A stretch of DNA of 64,000 bases from Diplonema papillatum (lineage: Eukaryota; Euglenozoa; Diplonemea; Diplonemida; Diplonemidae). Shown here in pieces: positions 1 through 8,205 of this stretch. The notes under the pieces are model-generated. The model saw only the letters and a program-made list of their open reading frames with translations, searched no databases and had not been told where the DNA came from. Both the position numbers and the translations under genes were made by a program. Within the stretch, counting starts at the first letter, position 1. Each line of letters opens with the position of its first letter. The stretch spans positions 32,482 to 96,481 of the forward strand of contig JAPJBO010000870.1 of assembly GCA_030068145.1 (NCBI GenBank), written 5' to 3'.

Positions 1-293
1 TTCACGCACGACATACAGTTGGAGTGTCGACCTCGCACGAGGGCGCTGCACAGCGGCGGGTGAAATTGTCCAGAAATGTCGCGATGTCCAGAAGGAAAGC
101 CAGCAGCTATCATATAATGATAGCTAACGACTGGAGCAAATATTTTTGTTCGGGGAAGGATCCTGCAGTCAGAAGCAACCCAGCCACCACAGATAGAGCA
201 CAAATGCCTCAGCCAGCCGAAGGATAACCGAATAGCTATCGACGGCATTTTGCACGAACCTTGGTCCAGTTAACCCAGATGGGTCATGCCTAG

Positions 294-375
294 AACTCTT
301 TCCTTACGCCATTCTGACGAAGCTGACTCAGCGACTGGGGAGGGGGCTCGCGACTCGGCCGTATCCAGGCTGCAG
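294..375 (+). CDS. Candidate short exon, unrecognised protein
   Basis: An open stretch of about 27 codons rich in Asp, Ala and Ser lies between an AG at 292-293 (context CATGCCTAG) and a textbook donor, CAG followed by GTAAGC, at 373-381. The near-identical copy is 9,503-9,584. I do not recognise the peptide. The exon is proposed only from its splice-like edges and its composition. It could belong to the same plus-strand gene as the candidate exons at 7,697-8,205 and 9,178-9,268, which lie upstream of the second copy. Confidence 0.25.
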
Positions 376-469
376 GTAAGCTCCATTGTGTACGTGGCTG
401 CCTGCACTGAAACCCCTGGAAGACGAACACTAGTAAAAAAAGCCACACGCCTGAGATGCTTCGAAATAA

Positions 470-491
470 AAAACTGCCCAGAGGCAGTTTT
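470..491. other. Short perfect hairpin between opposing candidate exons
   Basis: AAAACTGCC and GGCAGTTTT form a 9-bp stem around a CAGA loop. It lies where the plus-strand exon at 294-375 and the minus-strand exon at 609-709 would converge. The copy is at 9,679-9,700. A role in transcript 3' ends is only a guess. Confidence 0.4.
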
Positions 492-608
492 GAAAAATGA
501 CTGGGCCACCGGTCTTAAAGCGAACACTGGTAGTTAGAGGTAAAAAAATCCAAAAAATGGGAAAAGTATCTACCCCCCCTACCCCCCCCCTGTAAAGGCT
601 AAACATAC

Positions 609-709
609 CACTCGCTCTTGCCTCTTGGCCTTCTTCTTCTTCGGTTTTTCTTCTTCTGCGTCGGGGCCTGACGGCTCCGGCGGCGCGGCCGTGCTCATTT
701 CGAAGGAGG
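609..709 (-). CDS. Candidate first coding exon behind a splice-acceptor-like tract
   Basis: On the minus strand a pyrimidine tract (TTTTCTCCCCCTCTAG) ends at 710-711. An 11-nt leader and an ATG at 698 follow. The reading frame gives about 30 residues starting MSTAAPPEPSG, then an acidic and lysine-rich stretch (EEEKPKKKKAK), and reaches a GTATGT donor just below 609. The same acceptor, leader and first three codons occur at 5,243, upstream of a different continuation. A tract-AG-short leader-ATG order is what a spliced-leader addition site looks like, but a cis-intron is equally possible. The product is not recognised. Its composition suggests a disordered, possibly nuclear N-terminus. The copy is 9,818-9,918. 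Confidence 0.4.
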
Positions 710-909
710 CTAGAGGGGGAGAAAACAATACAACTACAATTTGTGTATGAATCGAAGAGCACTTGCCAATGGACTCGTTCCGCTTTTCTGCACCGGCACA
801 CTCTTGGATTTGCACATCTGGGGGCCCTTCGTTGCTTTGTTCGTTGTACTTGCGAAGAAGGCGCAAGTAGGTTTTCGCAGTTCTCGAAACCTTCGAGTCT
901 CCATGTCAC

Positions 910-1063
910 CCTCAAGCTTTCAGACTTTTTCCGCTTGGTTGAGTTCCGCTGGAATTCTTCATAGAGTGTTTGCGCAACTGCCTTTTCTGCAACAGCCACA
1001 TCCAGGATCAAATCAGAGATCCCGCTGCTGCCCCAATCCTGCCAGCTCAGCAGATCGTGCCGG
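910..1063 (-). CDS. Candidate exon, conserved W-D-W motif protein
   Basis: The exon runs from an AG acceptor (GGGTGTTCAG) at 1,064-1,065 to a GTGACA donor below 910. The frame gives about 51 residues beginning RHDLLSWQDWGSSG, then an Ala/Glu-rich helix and a basic end (STKRKK). A related peptide (WLDLLGWRDWGGSR) can be read on the minus strand near 46,650-46,696, also directly after an AG, between the two exons assigned to the J-domain gene there. Preservation of the motif and of the acceptor position at two loci argues for a real exon family. No domain is recognised. The copy is 10,119-10,272. Confidence 0.35.
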
Positions 1064-1390
1064 CTGAACACCCGCGGGGAAGCTGTGCTCCGACGTTGGT
1101 CTCCGATGTATCGCTACAATTCGCATGGCTGAACAAGATAAAGGAAAGTCTCAGCAGTATTTACCGCAGATGAAATAACGCGGAGATGAGAGATTGTCAC
1201 GGAAACGTGAAGCTGTGTGAGCGGTCAGCTCAGAGCTATGGTCGATGGATGAGACTGTACCTCTGCAATTCGGCCCTCAGCAAAGATCTGCTCAACAACG
1301 GGATCGCTCGGGTTCTTGGTTGTATCCAAGCAGCTCCGCTTGCATTGAGCGCAAGTACAGAAGCAGATGTGGAACAGAAGCATATTTGAC

Positions 1391-1522
1391 CGCGATTGAA
1401 TGTGCTCGAGCATATCCTCATTCTTCAGCGAGCCTCCGCTATTGTCAAAGGTCTCGGAAAAGAGCATCGCAATGGTTCGAAGCCGACGAAGAAGCCGACT
1501 CGTCAGTTCTGCCGCAGGACTT
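1391..1522 (-). CDS. Candidate exon, unrecognised helical protein
   Basis: About 44 codons are open between an AG acceptor (GCCAGAAAG) and a weak GTCAAA donor. The peptide has an Arg/Leu-rich helix (LTSRLLRRLRTIAML) followed by an acidic stretch. It would lie upstream of the exon at 910-1,063 in the same minus-strand gene. The support is composition and splice-like edges only, and the donor is not consensus. The copy is 10,600-10,731. Confidence 0.25.
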
Positions 1523-1884
1523 CTTTCTGGCTCCGACAAACAGCTGGAGTGCTCTGTTGGATCTGTGCCTGCTGTGGTGCGAAGGATCCGAGCTCGGGTT
1601 CGACTTGTCTTTCGATTTGACCGGACGCGGGGCTCCGACTCCTCCTTGCCTGCGATCTTCCGATTAGTCCTTGATTGAATCTTGACGGTCGTCTTCTGTG
1701 TGCGAGCCTCTCGGGTTCTGATCCACGAATACAGGAACTACGCCGCTTGGGACCGCGTTTGCTGCAATCTGCCTGACCGCCTCCACCATGCAGGGTCAAA
1801 ACTTTGTGTCTTTTTGAAACACTGCCGCGGGGCCGATGGCCCCCAAAAAAAGAATTGGAAAAAAAAAAAAAAAAAAGAAGGCAA

Positions 1885-2921
1885 TCAGGCGTTCTTGTAG
1901 GCTGGCACATGGCTCGCGACGCCGGGCGAGATGGAGTCCTGCAGGGTGCGCGGTGTGGGCCCGTCGGAGTCCACATGGACAGCAGCCTGGCGCTGTGGCA
2001 GCCGCGGGCCGACACCGGGACTTCGATGGAGCGTTCGCGGAGCGCGGTGAGGCGCGAGGTCGACGTGCAGAAGGTGAGGTTGTGGTGCGTCTCGTCGTTG
2101 CTGGTGTAGCGCGGGCTGAACGCGCCGGACGCGCTGAAGGCAGTGCTCGCCTTGCCCGACGACACGCCGTGCTTGAGGCTGAGGTAGTCCCTCCGCAGCT
2201 CGAGGCCCCCGACGATGATCTCGTCGAGCGACTTCGACACGGGCTCCGTCTGCAGCTCGAGCCGCGTCTCGCGCTCCCTCTCCACCCGCGCCGCGAACTG
2301 CTCGTGCAACTTCCGGTTCGCCACCTTCAGCGACTTGATGCGTTCGACCCCCTTCGCGTGGTCGATGCCGCACAGCCGGAGGCGCTCGTTCTCGATCGTC
2401 TTCTCGGTCAGCATCTTCTGCAGCTGCGCGACGCGGATGGTGAGGTCGATGCCGCCGCCTTCGACTTGGACCGTCACCGGCGCCTCCGCCGCGTCGCCGC
2501 CCGCCGCGACGGCGGCGAAGCTGGCCGAGGAAGACGTCAGTTGCGGCTGCGGGGCGGCCTCCTTCGGCTGCGACGACGTCTCGGCCGCCGTCCGCAGCGG
2601 CGGGGCGGCGCCGGCCGCCGCCGCCTCGGCGGCGAGGGCGTCGATGCGGGCGCGCAGTTCGTCGGCGGCGCGCTGCTGCTCTTCGGCGAGCTGCCGCGCC
2701 TGCTCCAGCTCGCGGCGGAGCCGCTCGATCTCCTTCGCCGCCTTCGCGTTCTCGCGCATCTCCTGCGTCAGCCGCTCCTCGCGGTCGGCAGCCTGCTCGG
2801 CGAGCTGCGCGTAGTCCTTCTGGTTCTTCTGCAGGTTCCGCACCTTCTGCTTCTCCGCGTGCAGCTCCGTCCGCAGGATCTCGAGCTCGTCCTCCATGTG
2901 CGCCCACTCCATCTCCTTCAC
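1885..2921 (-). CDS. Coiled-coil protein exon
   Basis: A long, strongly codon-biased minus-strand frame starts at an ATG at 2,921 and may extend upstream without a stop. Residues 1 to about 110 are a dense heptad coiled coil rich in Glu, Arg, Gln and Leu (for example LRRELEQARQLAEEQQRAA). An Ala/Pro/Ser-rich linker and a second coiled coil (about residues 150-240) follow, then a Ser/Thr-rich tail. Near the end, a neighbouring frame gives a more protein-like C-terminus (SPGVASHVPAYKNA) with a TGA at 1,885-1,887, so a frame change or a small intron is likely. A T17-type tract follows on this strand. It could be a structural or cytoskeletal coiled-coil protein; there is no specific family signature. 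Confidence 0.5.
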
Positions 2922-2983
2922 CCGCGCTCCTGTCGGCGGTGTTGTCGTTTTCGTGTCTCCCCGACGGGGCTTCTTCTTTGCGA

Positions 2984-3026
2984 TCGCCAGTAGCTACCTC
3001 CTCAGAGAGGAGGTAGCTACTGGCGA
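2984..3026. other. Perfect 20-bp hairpin upstream of the coiled-coil exon
   Basis: TCGCCAGTAGCTACCTCCTC (2,984-3,003) pairs perfectly with 3,007-3,026 across a 3-nt loop. It lies about 60 bp upstream of the coiled-coil ATG on the minus strand and is conserved in the second copy at 12,193-12,235. It could be a mobile-element scar or an RNA structure. Confidence 0.8.
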
Positions 3027-3538
3027 AGGAGAGGCACACTTGTAACAGTTCAGAAGGAGGGAACGTTGGCAGTGGTTTAACCTGAACGCGTGCATCAGGT
3101 CAAACACCGCACAAACAAGGAGTTGTGCTTCCGGCGATAATCGCTCGGTCAGTTGACTGTGGAAGCGCACTTTTGATCGTTGTTAGATTCGGTTGCCTGG
3201 ATCCACTTCAGGTCGCCAGTTGCCAGAACCTCGGAAGGAAGGATCTGGTAGATCTGGAGTTGAGTGTCGGGAGCGAGCGTCAAGGTTACGTTTTCTTCTA
3301 AATCGTTGGAGCGCTGGGTGGGAGTAGTAGTGGACAGGGCTTACTTCGGGAGGGGAGGATAGGGAAAGCTGGCTTGCATACTCTCCACGTCCGCTTCGAG
3401 CTCGGCAATGCGGTTGTAATTCGAGTTCAGATCGTGACGGACCATCGAGACGCTGAACCTGCGGCAATCATTTGTTTAGGTTCGTGAAAAGCGCTCAGTT
3501 TGGCCTCGTCCAAAAACTGATGGTGCAAAACAAACCTA

Positions 3539-3558
3539 GAGAGAGAGAGAGAGAGAGA
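3539..3558. repeat. (GA)n microsatellite
   Basis: A run of about nine GA units. The copy is near 12,748-12,767. Confidence 0.8.
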
Positions 3559-3623
3559 CGAGTTAGAGTGCAGGGACCATCTCTCCGAGGAGTATCCGGT
3601 CGCCCCACTACTATCCCGTACTA

Positions 3624-3997
3624 CTACGGCGGGCGCAAGTCGTTGCGCCGTGGGCGCGGAGCGAGCCGTGGCCCTGTCAAAGATGATTGCTGCACCGATG
3701 GTGGCGCAGCCGGGGGCGTTCTGACTGGCGGACGAGACCGCCTGGCAGGCGTGTGTTGACACGTTGTTTCGCGGGCTCTCCTCCTTTTGGCAATAGCCCG
3801 CCCTATGGCGGCGGCTAGCATCTTTACAGAGAATCTCAACTCCCACTGAACATAGGGTACGTCGTGCGGATATTCAGGCACGGCATCGTTCCAGCTGTTA
3901 CGGGCGCAAATTGTTTCCAGCTTGCCCAACATCCACTCGGTCTTCCGTCCAGCCGCAAAGCGTGGGCGGTGGGTACAACCCGGCATAGCCGGCGCAC
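3624..3997 (-). other. Open stretch identical to the 3' end of the LINE ORF2 frame
   Basis: This minus-strand frame encodes about 124 residues that in the second copy (12,833-13,206) continue LINE ORF2 without a stop. It has GRKTEWMLGKLETICARN and then a basic segment, IGRAIAKRRRARE. A similar basic motif (VGRAIAKKKRARD) occurs in every 2,133-bp unit of the 30-45 kb array. It is either the 3' end of a LINE family, which would make this a 5'-truncated copy, or intronic/exonic sequence next to the LINE that happens to be open. Confidence 0.4.
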
Positions 3998-4066
3998 CTG
4001 AGCTCGCTTTTTTCGTGCAGCACGGTGACGGCAGCGTCGGCCTCGATGCCGAGGGTGGCCAGCAGC
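3998..4066 (-). CDS. Candidate cassette exon A
   Basis: About 23 codons (KQLLATLGIEADAAVTVLHE) run from an AG acceptor near 4,067 to a consensus donor (GAGCTCAG followed by GTGCGC) at 3,997/3,998. It lies between two sequences also present in the second locus: the intron-like segment 4,079-4,243 upstream and the duplicated block downstream. At the second locus exon B (19,401-19,510) and the LINE occupy this place. The peptide is not recognised. Confidence 0.35.
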
Positions 4067-4078
4067 TGCTTCCGGGCG

Positions 4079-4243
4079 GTTGGTGTGGGTGGTGTGCCGT
4101 GAAAGCTAGCTTGTCTGCAGCGGCGAGCGTCTGGGGAAATCTTAGCTTCGTGTTTCGCACAGAACACTGCTCATACATGATTGAAACAGCCTTCTTCGAA
4201 AGAAGGTTGCCGTATGGCTACAGATAAAGTGGTGTCCCCTGAG
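4079..4243 (-). repeat. Intron-like repeat shared with 19,519-19,685
   Basis: About 165 bp matching 19,519-19,685 with a few substitutions, so older than the 4-kb duplication. On the minus strand it starts beside CTCAG, where the second copy reads GTGACACC and this copy GGGACACC. It ends in ACCACCCACACCAACC just before an AG acceptor and contains the palindrome CCTTCTTTCGAAGAAGG. Different candidate exons follow it at the two loci. This is compatible with a mobile or duplicated intron. Confidence 0.6.
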
Positions 4244-4369
4244 GGGGGTGATCTCAGGGCCGCCCACGTGATAAAGCCGTATCCTTATCCTGCGCATCCT
4301 CATTTTTCGTCTCGGGCTTCGCTCGTGGGGAAGGAGGCAGAAGTGCTGAAGTACACGAAAAATACATAC

Positions 4370-4863
4370 GACGAGAAGTTTCTTGACCTGCGTTTCGCTC
4401 TCGGCGATCCTGGTGGCAAGGCGGGCGATGTACTCTTCGTAGTCGGCGGCCGACTTGCCGATGAAGTGCTCGCGCTGGAGCTGCGCCGTGCGGGGCGTGT
4501 TCGGATCGTAGACCTTCACCGGGACTTCGGGGGTGCGCGGCGAGAACTTCAAGTCGTTGAGCGATATGTTCAGGCGCTTGAGCGACGAGTCGAAGATGGC
4601 CGTGAGCGCCATCTGCTGCTGGATCATCAGCTTGTCGTTGATGGCTCGCCTGAGCTCTTGGTCGAGGGGCGACAGGTCCTGGCTGATCACCAGCAGGCAC
4701 AGGATCGCGCGGACGGCCTGCAGCTCCTGCTGCTTCTCCGCTTCGCCTGTGTACGCCGGGTCCCACCCGAACACGATCTCGCTAAGCTCCTTCGCGTCCT
4801 TCCTTGCTCCAGGAAGGAGCTTTTCCAGTGCGTCGATCGTCTCTGAGAGGTTCGGGAGTTCAC
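4370..4863 (-). CDS. Large candidate exon, unrecognised helical protein
   Basis: About 164 codons run from an AG acceptor (GTCTTTAG at 4,864-4,865) to a GTATGT donor directly below 4,370. An alternative donor, CAG followed by GTCAAG, lies about 20 nt earlier. The protein is helical and charged: NLSETIDALEKLLPGARKD near the start, a Leu-rich helix (AILCLLVISQDL) in the middle, a Pro-rich linker, and SAADYEEYIARLATRIAES near the end. Codon bias and absence of stops support coding. I see no domain I can name. It lies in the same orientation as the zinc-finger candidates at 4,912-5,000 and 5,498-5,674 and may belong to the same gene. Confidence 0.5.
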
Positions 4864-4911
4864 CTAAAGACGAGGCAATCTCCCGCGCCCACGAGGACAC
4901 GAAGTCCGAAA

Positions 4912-5000
4912 ACGCACTCTTTGCAGTGCGTGGCGGCGTGACGGGGCGTCCGAAAACGCTCCCCGCACCCCGTGCACACGTACTCCGTGTGCGAAAACCA
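4912..5000 (-). CDS. Candidate zinc-finger exon (C2H/C type)
   Basis: The minus-strand frame reads EYVCTGCGERFRTPRHAATH followed directly by CKEC. The spacing (Cys-x2-Cys, then His-x3-His and Cys) is that of a small zinc finger. It resembles the finger in the exon at 5,498-5,674 (LCGGCTREFDLPRNLLLHVP, then NC). This frame is not the frame of the exon at 4,370-4,863, so a splice must separate them. The edges are uncertain. Confidence 0.35.
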
Positions 5001-5032
5001 TCGCACCTCCGGTGCGATGGGCTGCGCCTGTG

Positions 5033-5133
5033 TGTGTGTGGGTGGTGTGTGTGTGTGTGTGTGTGGGTGGTGTGTGTGTGTGTGTGGGTGGTGTGTGTGT
5101 GTGTGTGTGCGGGTGGTGTGTGTGTGTGTGTGT
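5033..5133. repeat. (TG)n / (TGGG) microsatellite
   Basis: About 100 bp of TG dinucleotides interrupted by GGTG. On the minus strand it is a CA/CCACC tract downstream of the short ORF at 5,170-5,232. Confidence 0.95.
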
Positions 5134-5167
5134 GCCCTCGCCGAGCTTTATTGGCCGTGTGAGCAAC

Positions 5168-5191
5168 CATTAAAGCACAGAAACTGCAGCT
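5168..5191 (-). other. Spliced-leader-like sequence
   Basis: The minus strand reads AGCTGCAGTTTCTGTGCTTT and then AATG, followed by GTTGCTC. As I recall, the diplonemid spliced leader ends AGCTACAGTTTCTGTACTTT and then ATTG, a 21/24 match. The kinetoplastid leaders share CAGTTTCTGTAC. An AATAAA lies about 15 nt further on. No complete SL RNA gene (Sm site, T-tract) is evident, so this may be a relic, for example of a retroposed mRNA. The comparison sequence is from memory. Confidence 0.35.
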
Positions 5192-5243
5192 ACTACCATG
5201 TGAAAATACTCGAGGGACTGCCTTGTGCTCATTTCGAAGGAGG
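5170..5243 (-). CDS. Short candidate ORF behind a duplicated acceptor-leader
   Basis: The acceptor tract, 11-nt leader and start codon are the same as at 609-709 (TTTCTCCCCCTCTAG, then ATGAGCAC). Here the frame continues for only 20 codons (MSTRQSLEYFHMVVAAVSVL) and stops with TAA at 5,170-5,172, inside the spliced-leader-like sequence. It is probably a broken copy of a gene start rather than a functional peptide gene. Confidence 0.25.
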
Positions 5244-5497
5244 CTAGAGGGGGAGAAACAATACAACTACAAAGTGGGTCTTTTTTGTTGAACGCTTACG
5301 CCCGCCACTAAACCCAGATTTACCTGTGTTTCGTGTGGGCTACAGCACATTTACCTCCTTTGATCTATCGCAACTGGCAGTCTCCTCAAGCATTTCCTAC
5401 AAAGCAGGTGCTTATACAAAAAGAATGGGCAAATCCAACAACTTCTGAAAAGGATTTTCCATCCATGAACAATGCATTGTCAACACAAAAAACATAC

Positions 5498-5674
5498 GGG
5501 TTCTTCCGGCGCCAGCAGCTCGACGCCGAAAATCGTGATTTCCGGCGCCGCGCAGTTCGGAACGTGCAGCAGCAAGTTCCGGGGGAGATCGAACTCCCGG
5601 GTGCACCCGCCGCACAGATACACTGTGTGGGTCGGGTACACACGAGCCACAGCAGGTGGCTCGTTCGGCTGGCG
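5498..5674 (-). CDS. Zinc-finger exon (C2HC type)
   Basis: Exactly 59 codons in phase 0 lie between an AG acceptor (CAACCGCAG) and a GTATGT donor. The peptide has an N-terminal Pro-rich part (RQPNEPPAVARVYP), then a finger-like segment, YLCGGCTREFDLPRNLLLHV followed by PNC (Cys-x2-Cys, His-x3-Cys), and ends GVELLAPEEP. Both splice sites and the intact finger support a real exon. Small C2HC fingers bind nucleic acid or protein; no specific family can be named. A CA-rich microsatellite lies in the upstream intron. Confidence 0.5.
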
Positions 5675-6450
5675 CTGCGGTTGTTGTTGTATGTGTGGGT
5701 ATGTGTATGTGTGTTGTAGACCATCTTATTTCCCATCCCTTTGGTTTTTGCGCCGGCCTATTACAATGAGACGTTGGAGGAAGACGTTCGAGAGGAGGAA
5801 GAAGAGACTATTCTGCGTTTGGGTTTTTATTACGACGTAGCGAGCGTCGGGGTCCCGTGGAGAAACACAGGACCACCTTGCTCCCGTCCTTGCGAGGTTG
5901 CGAGGGGGGCCGGTCAATTGAATTCTTCCCGCTACGGAAAAAGAGGGCCCGTTGACTCGCAGGAGGAAACACTTCTGCGGGGTACCCTCTTCCGTGTGCC
6001 AATCACGCGGAAGGAAATCCAACCGGAGGAGCAAGGGTTTTCAAATACGAAACTGTGCGAACTCCCCTTCCAAGGGACGGGTGGGAGGGAATTTGAAGTT
6101 TTTTCCCCTGACCTGCGGGTCAGTGGCGCCAAAAAACCGGAAAGGGAGAAGGTGTGTGTTTGGGTGTTCACCTATATTGTTGGGAGAATAAGACCAAGCG
6201 AAAAAAGACTGCGTGTTTTTTCTCACCGAGATTTTACGTGGACGAATTGCATCTCGTGCCAGAGAGTTTTTCCTTTGGCAATCGTTCAGGGCCAACCGGG
6301 CCGAGAAGCCGTTTTTACTTGTTTTCGCGTTATTTTTCCCCATTTCCGAGACCGGTTTCGCCATAATGGGGAGTAGATTGTGCATAATGGGACAAAAATG
6401 AGGTGCAAATCACATAAAAAAAAATTCTGACCGCCCACCGCAGGGATTTA
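5675..6450. other. No recognisable gene
   Basis: A short CA-rich tract upstream of the zinc-finger exon, then sequence with purine-rich frames of unclear origin. Open stretches exist on both strands, but none has convincing edges or motifs. Confidence 0.4.
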
Positions 6451-7047
6451 TATCAGTCATTCTCCTGGCGACCGTTCAAAGATGACCATCCTATTGCAGC
6501 GCATACAGTCACCAAAGGTGTCACTAAATCGACCAATCTTTGCTATGAGCGCAGGTGTCCCTGGTCTCTCTGTTCCCGGGGTTTTAGAAAAAAATGACGG
6601 CCCCCCTTGGACAAGTTCGGCCCGATATAATTATACTTAGATTATAATGGGGGCGCGTGTGATACGTGCCTGTTGCTCCCGAGAAGACACGGAATGGAAA
6701 GATCGGTCACGAAATCGTCAAAATACCACCTCGGATCACACAAAAGGTTGACCCCCATGGCCCTCCTGCTGCACCCCACTTCACCAGGAAAATTACCATC
6801 ACCCTATGAACGCACTTCAGACCTGGGATGGCGGGTACTGAGCCCACAGGGTGCTAGGCCCTCGTGGTGCCCCTTGTGGTATAGTACGGTGCCACAGGGG
6901 AAAGCTGTTGCAGCCCATACACCCACCATCCCCGCCTCTAATGTGGTCAATCAAAGATGGTTTGGCTAATTTTGGGCTTAAGCAAATGACGTTGCCCTCC
7001 AGATGGTTTCTTCCATATTTGAACGGTCGCCAGGAGAATGACTGATA
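6451..7047. mobile_element. MITE with 33-bp terminal inverted repeats and TA duplication
   Basis: The left end (from 6,451, TATCAGTCATTCTCCTGGCG onward) and the right end (to 7,047) are inverted repeats of about 33 bp with one mismatch. TA flanks both sides (6,449-6,450 and 7,048-7,049), as in Tc1/mariner-type elements. The 597-bp body has no transposase-like ORF, so this is a non-autonomous element. The TA duplication assignment assumes the ends are TATCAG/CTGATA. Confidence 0.8.
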
Positions 7048-7090
7048 TAGCTTTTCCTCCTCTGTAGAAATAGCTATTTATTCTCGAGAG

Positions 7091-7174
7091 AAAAGTTGTT
7101 TTCTGGCACGAGTAGTTTTCCGGTGTGCCACGAGTGGCACACCGGAAAACTACGAGTGCCAGAAAACAACTTTT
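7091..7174. other. Long hairpin (41-nt arms, 2-nt loop)
   Basis: Arms 7,091-7,131 and 7,134-7,174 are complementary at 38 of 41 positions. The only interruption is a GAG/GAG internal mismatch. The arms carry TGGCAC and its complement close to the centre. It resembles a foldback element core or a silencing hairpin. Confidence 0.85.
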
Positions 7175-7696
7175 TCGAGTGAATAAGATGGCTTTTCTAC
7201 CGCAGAGCGCGACTTTTCTGAACTCGAGGGGTGCGCACACTTTTTGGAAACACAACGATTCAGGCCGGTCTGTAGCAGCACTTCGGAGTTTTTGCGGCTG
7301 GGCAAGCCCCAAGACTTGTCCAACAGTACATTGATCAAAAGCCTTGTGCCGTTTCCAAAATTGCGAGACTTTGGCAAGAAAGTCAACAGTGGGGGCAGGT
7401 GATGTTCGTGGGGTCCAAAAAGGAGTCGCACCCAGCCAGCAGTTGTCTACATCATCGGTGGCACGGTTTTCTGCTATTCACTCTCAAAACTGGCCCGTGC
7501 CACACAGGCATCTAGACTTGTTCTTGCCTCTTTCTGCGTCATTTCGCAGGTGGCACTATTCACTCTCAAAAACAAGCCATGCCACGGCCTAATGCCAGCA
7601 AAGATTGCCTACTTTGCTCTTTTGTCCACTGAAATCCTGTGTTCTTGTGCTGCATTATACTGGAAAACAGCATTGGCCTGGAGTGTAGAAAAGTAG
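7175..7696. other. Non-coding stretch with short repeats
   Basis: TATTCACTCTCAAAA occurs twice (near 7,475 and 7,557). GTGGCACGG and CCGTGCCAC bracket about 44 bp at 7,460-7,503. No gene is seen. Confidence 0.4.
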
Positions 7697-8205
7697 GTCC
7701 AGCAAGCGACACTGCAAGACATTTATCAACTGCACCCTCATCAGGAACTCGCCGACCTGCAAGCGACGCTGCAGCGCCTGAAGACCGTCGCCGCTGCCGG
7801 CGAAGACGGGCAACAGAAGATGATGACCGAAGCGTTGGACGCGCAGGCCGCGCAGGCGGCCGGAGAAAAGGCGCGCCTCGAGCTCGACCCGTGGGCGGCC
7901 CCCTTGGCTGCGGAAGCCGACGCCGCCGTGTGCGCGCACACCGCCGCGCTGGCGGCGCTGTCGGAGCAGGCCGCCGCAGCGAAAACGGAGGCGGCGCTGC
8001 TCGAAGAGCAGAAAGCCTCGAACCTGGAGCAGTTCGCCGCCATCGGGCGGGCCACCAAGGAAAACGTGGGTGCCATGCAAGCCGCGCTGCAGGCTGTCTC
8101 CGCGGAGCTGAAGGAGAAGAAGCTCACGAATCGGACCGTCGCCGCGAAGCTTGTGCTGGCGGCGCCCGGGGCCCGGCACCAGCTCCCGAAGACTCCGCAA
8201 CACAC
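7697..8205 (+). CDS. Coiled-coil protein exon, plus strand
   Basis: An open frame of about 169 codons runs from an AG acceptor (GAAAAGTAG) to a GTATGG donor. It begins VQQATLQDIYQLHPHQELAD and continues as an Ala/Glu/Gln/Lys-rich coiled coil (LEEQKASNLEQFAAIGRATK, AELKEKKLTNRTVAAKLVLA), ending Pro-rich. The antisense frame is also open but has a much less protein-like composition. The opposite orientation to the minus-strand exons at 0.6-5.7 kb shows that two genes share this region. It may continue into the candidate exons at 9,178-9,268 and 9,503-9,584. A structural coiled-coil protein is likely; the family is unknown. Confidence 0.55.

Larger units (their letters stand above)
1..3998. repeat. 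Direct duplication, first copy (period 9,209 bp)
   Basis: Bases 1-3,998 recur at 9,210-13,207 with offset 9,209. Reading both copies side by side I found only two substitutions, 1,605/10,814 and 3,825/13,034, both T in this copy and G in the other. The left limit is unknown because the window starts inside the block. The right limit falls at a GT donor-like site: everything left of 3,998 is shared, while to the right this copy has a short candidate exon and the other has LINE ORF2. This is either a recent segmental duplication or two haplotypes placed in tandem by an assembler. Confidence 0.93.

Noticed and set aside
1836..2993. Long plus-strand ORF of 385 codons, and its copy at 11,045-12,202
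   Set aside because: It is antisense to the coiled-coil exon. The Arg/Leu-only composition is the complement of Glu/Ala/Arg codons.
5033..5133. TG-rich tract as telomeric repeat
   Set aside because: It is a dinucleotide microsatellite with GGTG breaks and no regular G-rich unit, and it lies inside a gene region.
5741..6376. Plus-strand ORF of 211 codons
   Set aside because: It has no domain and no splice or start context. Its lower-complexity parts and the equally open antisense make coding unlikely.
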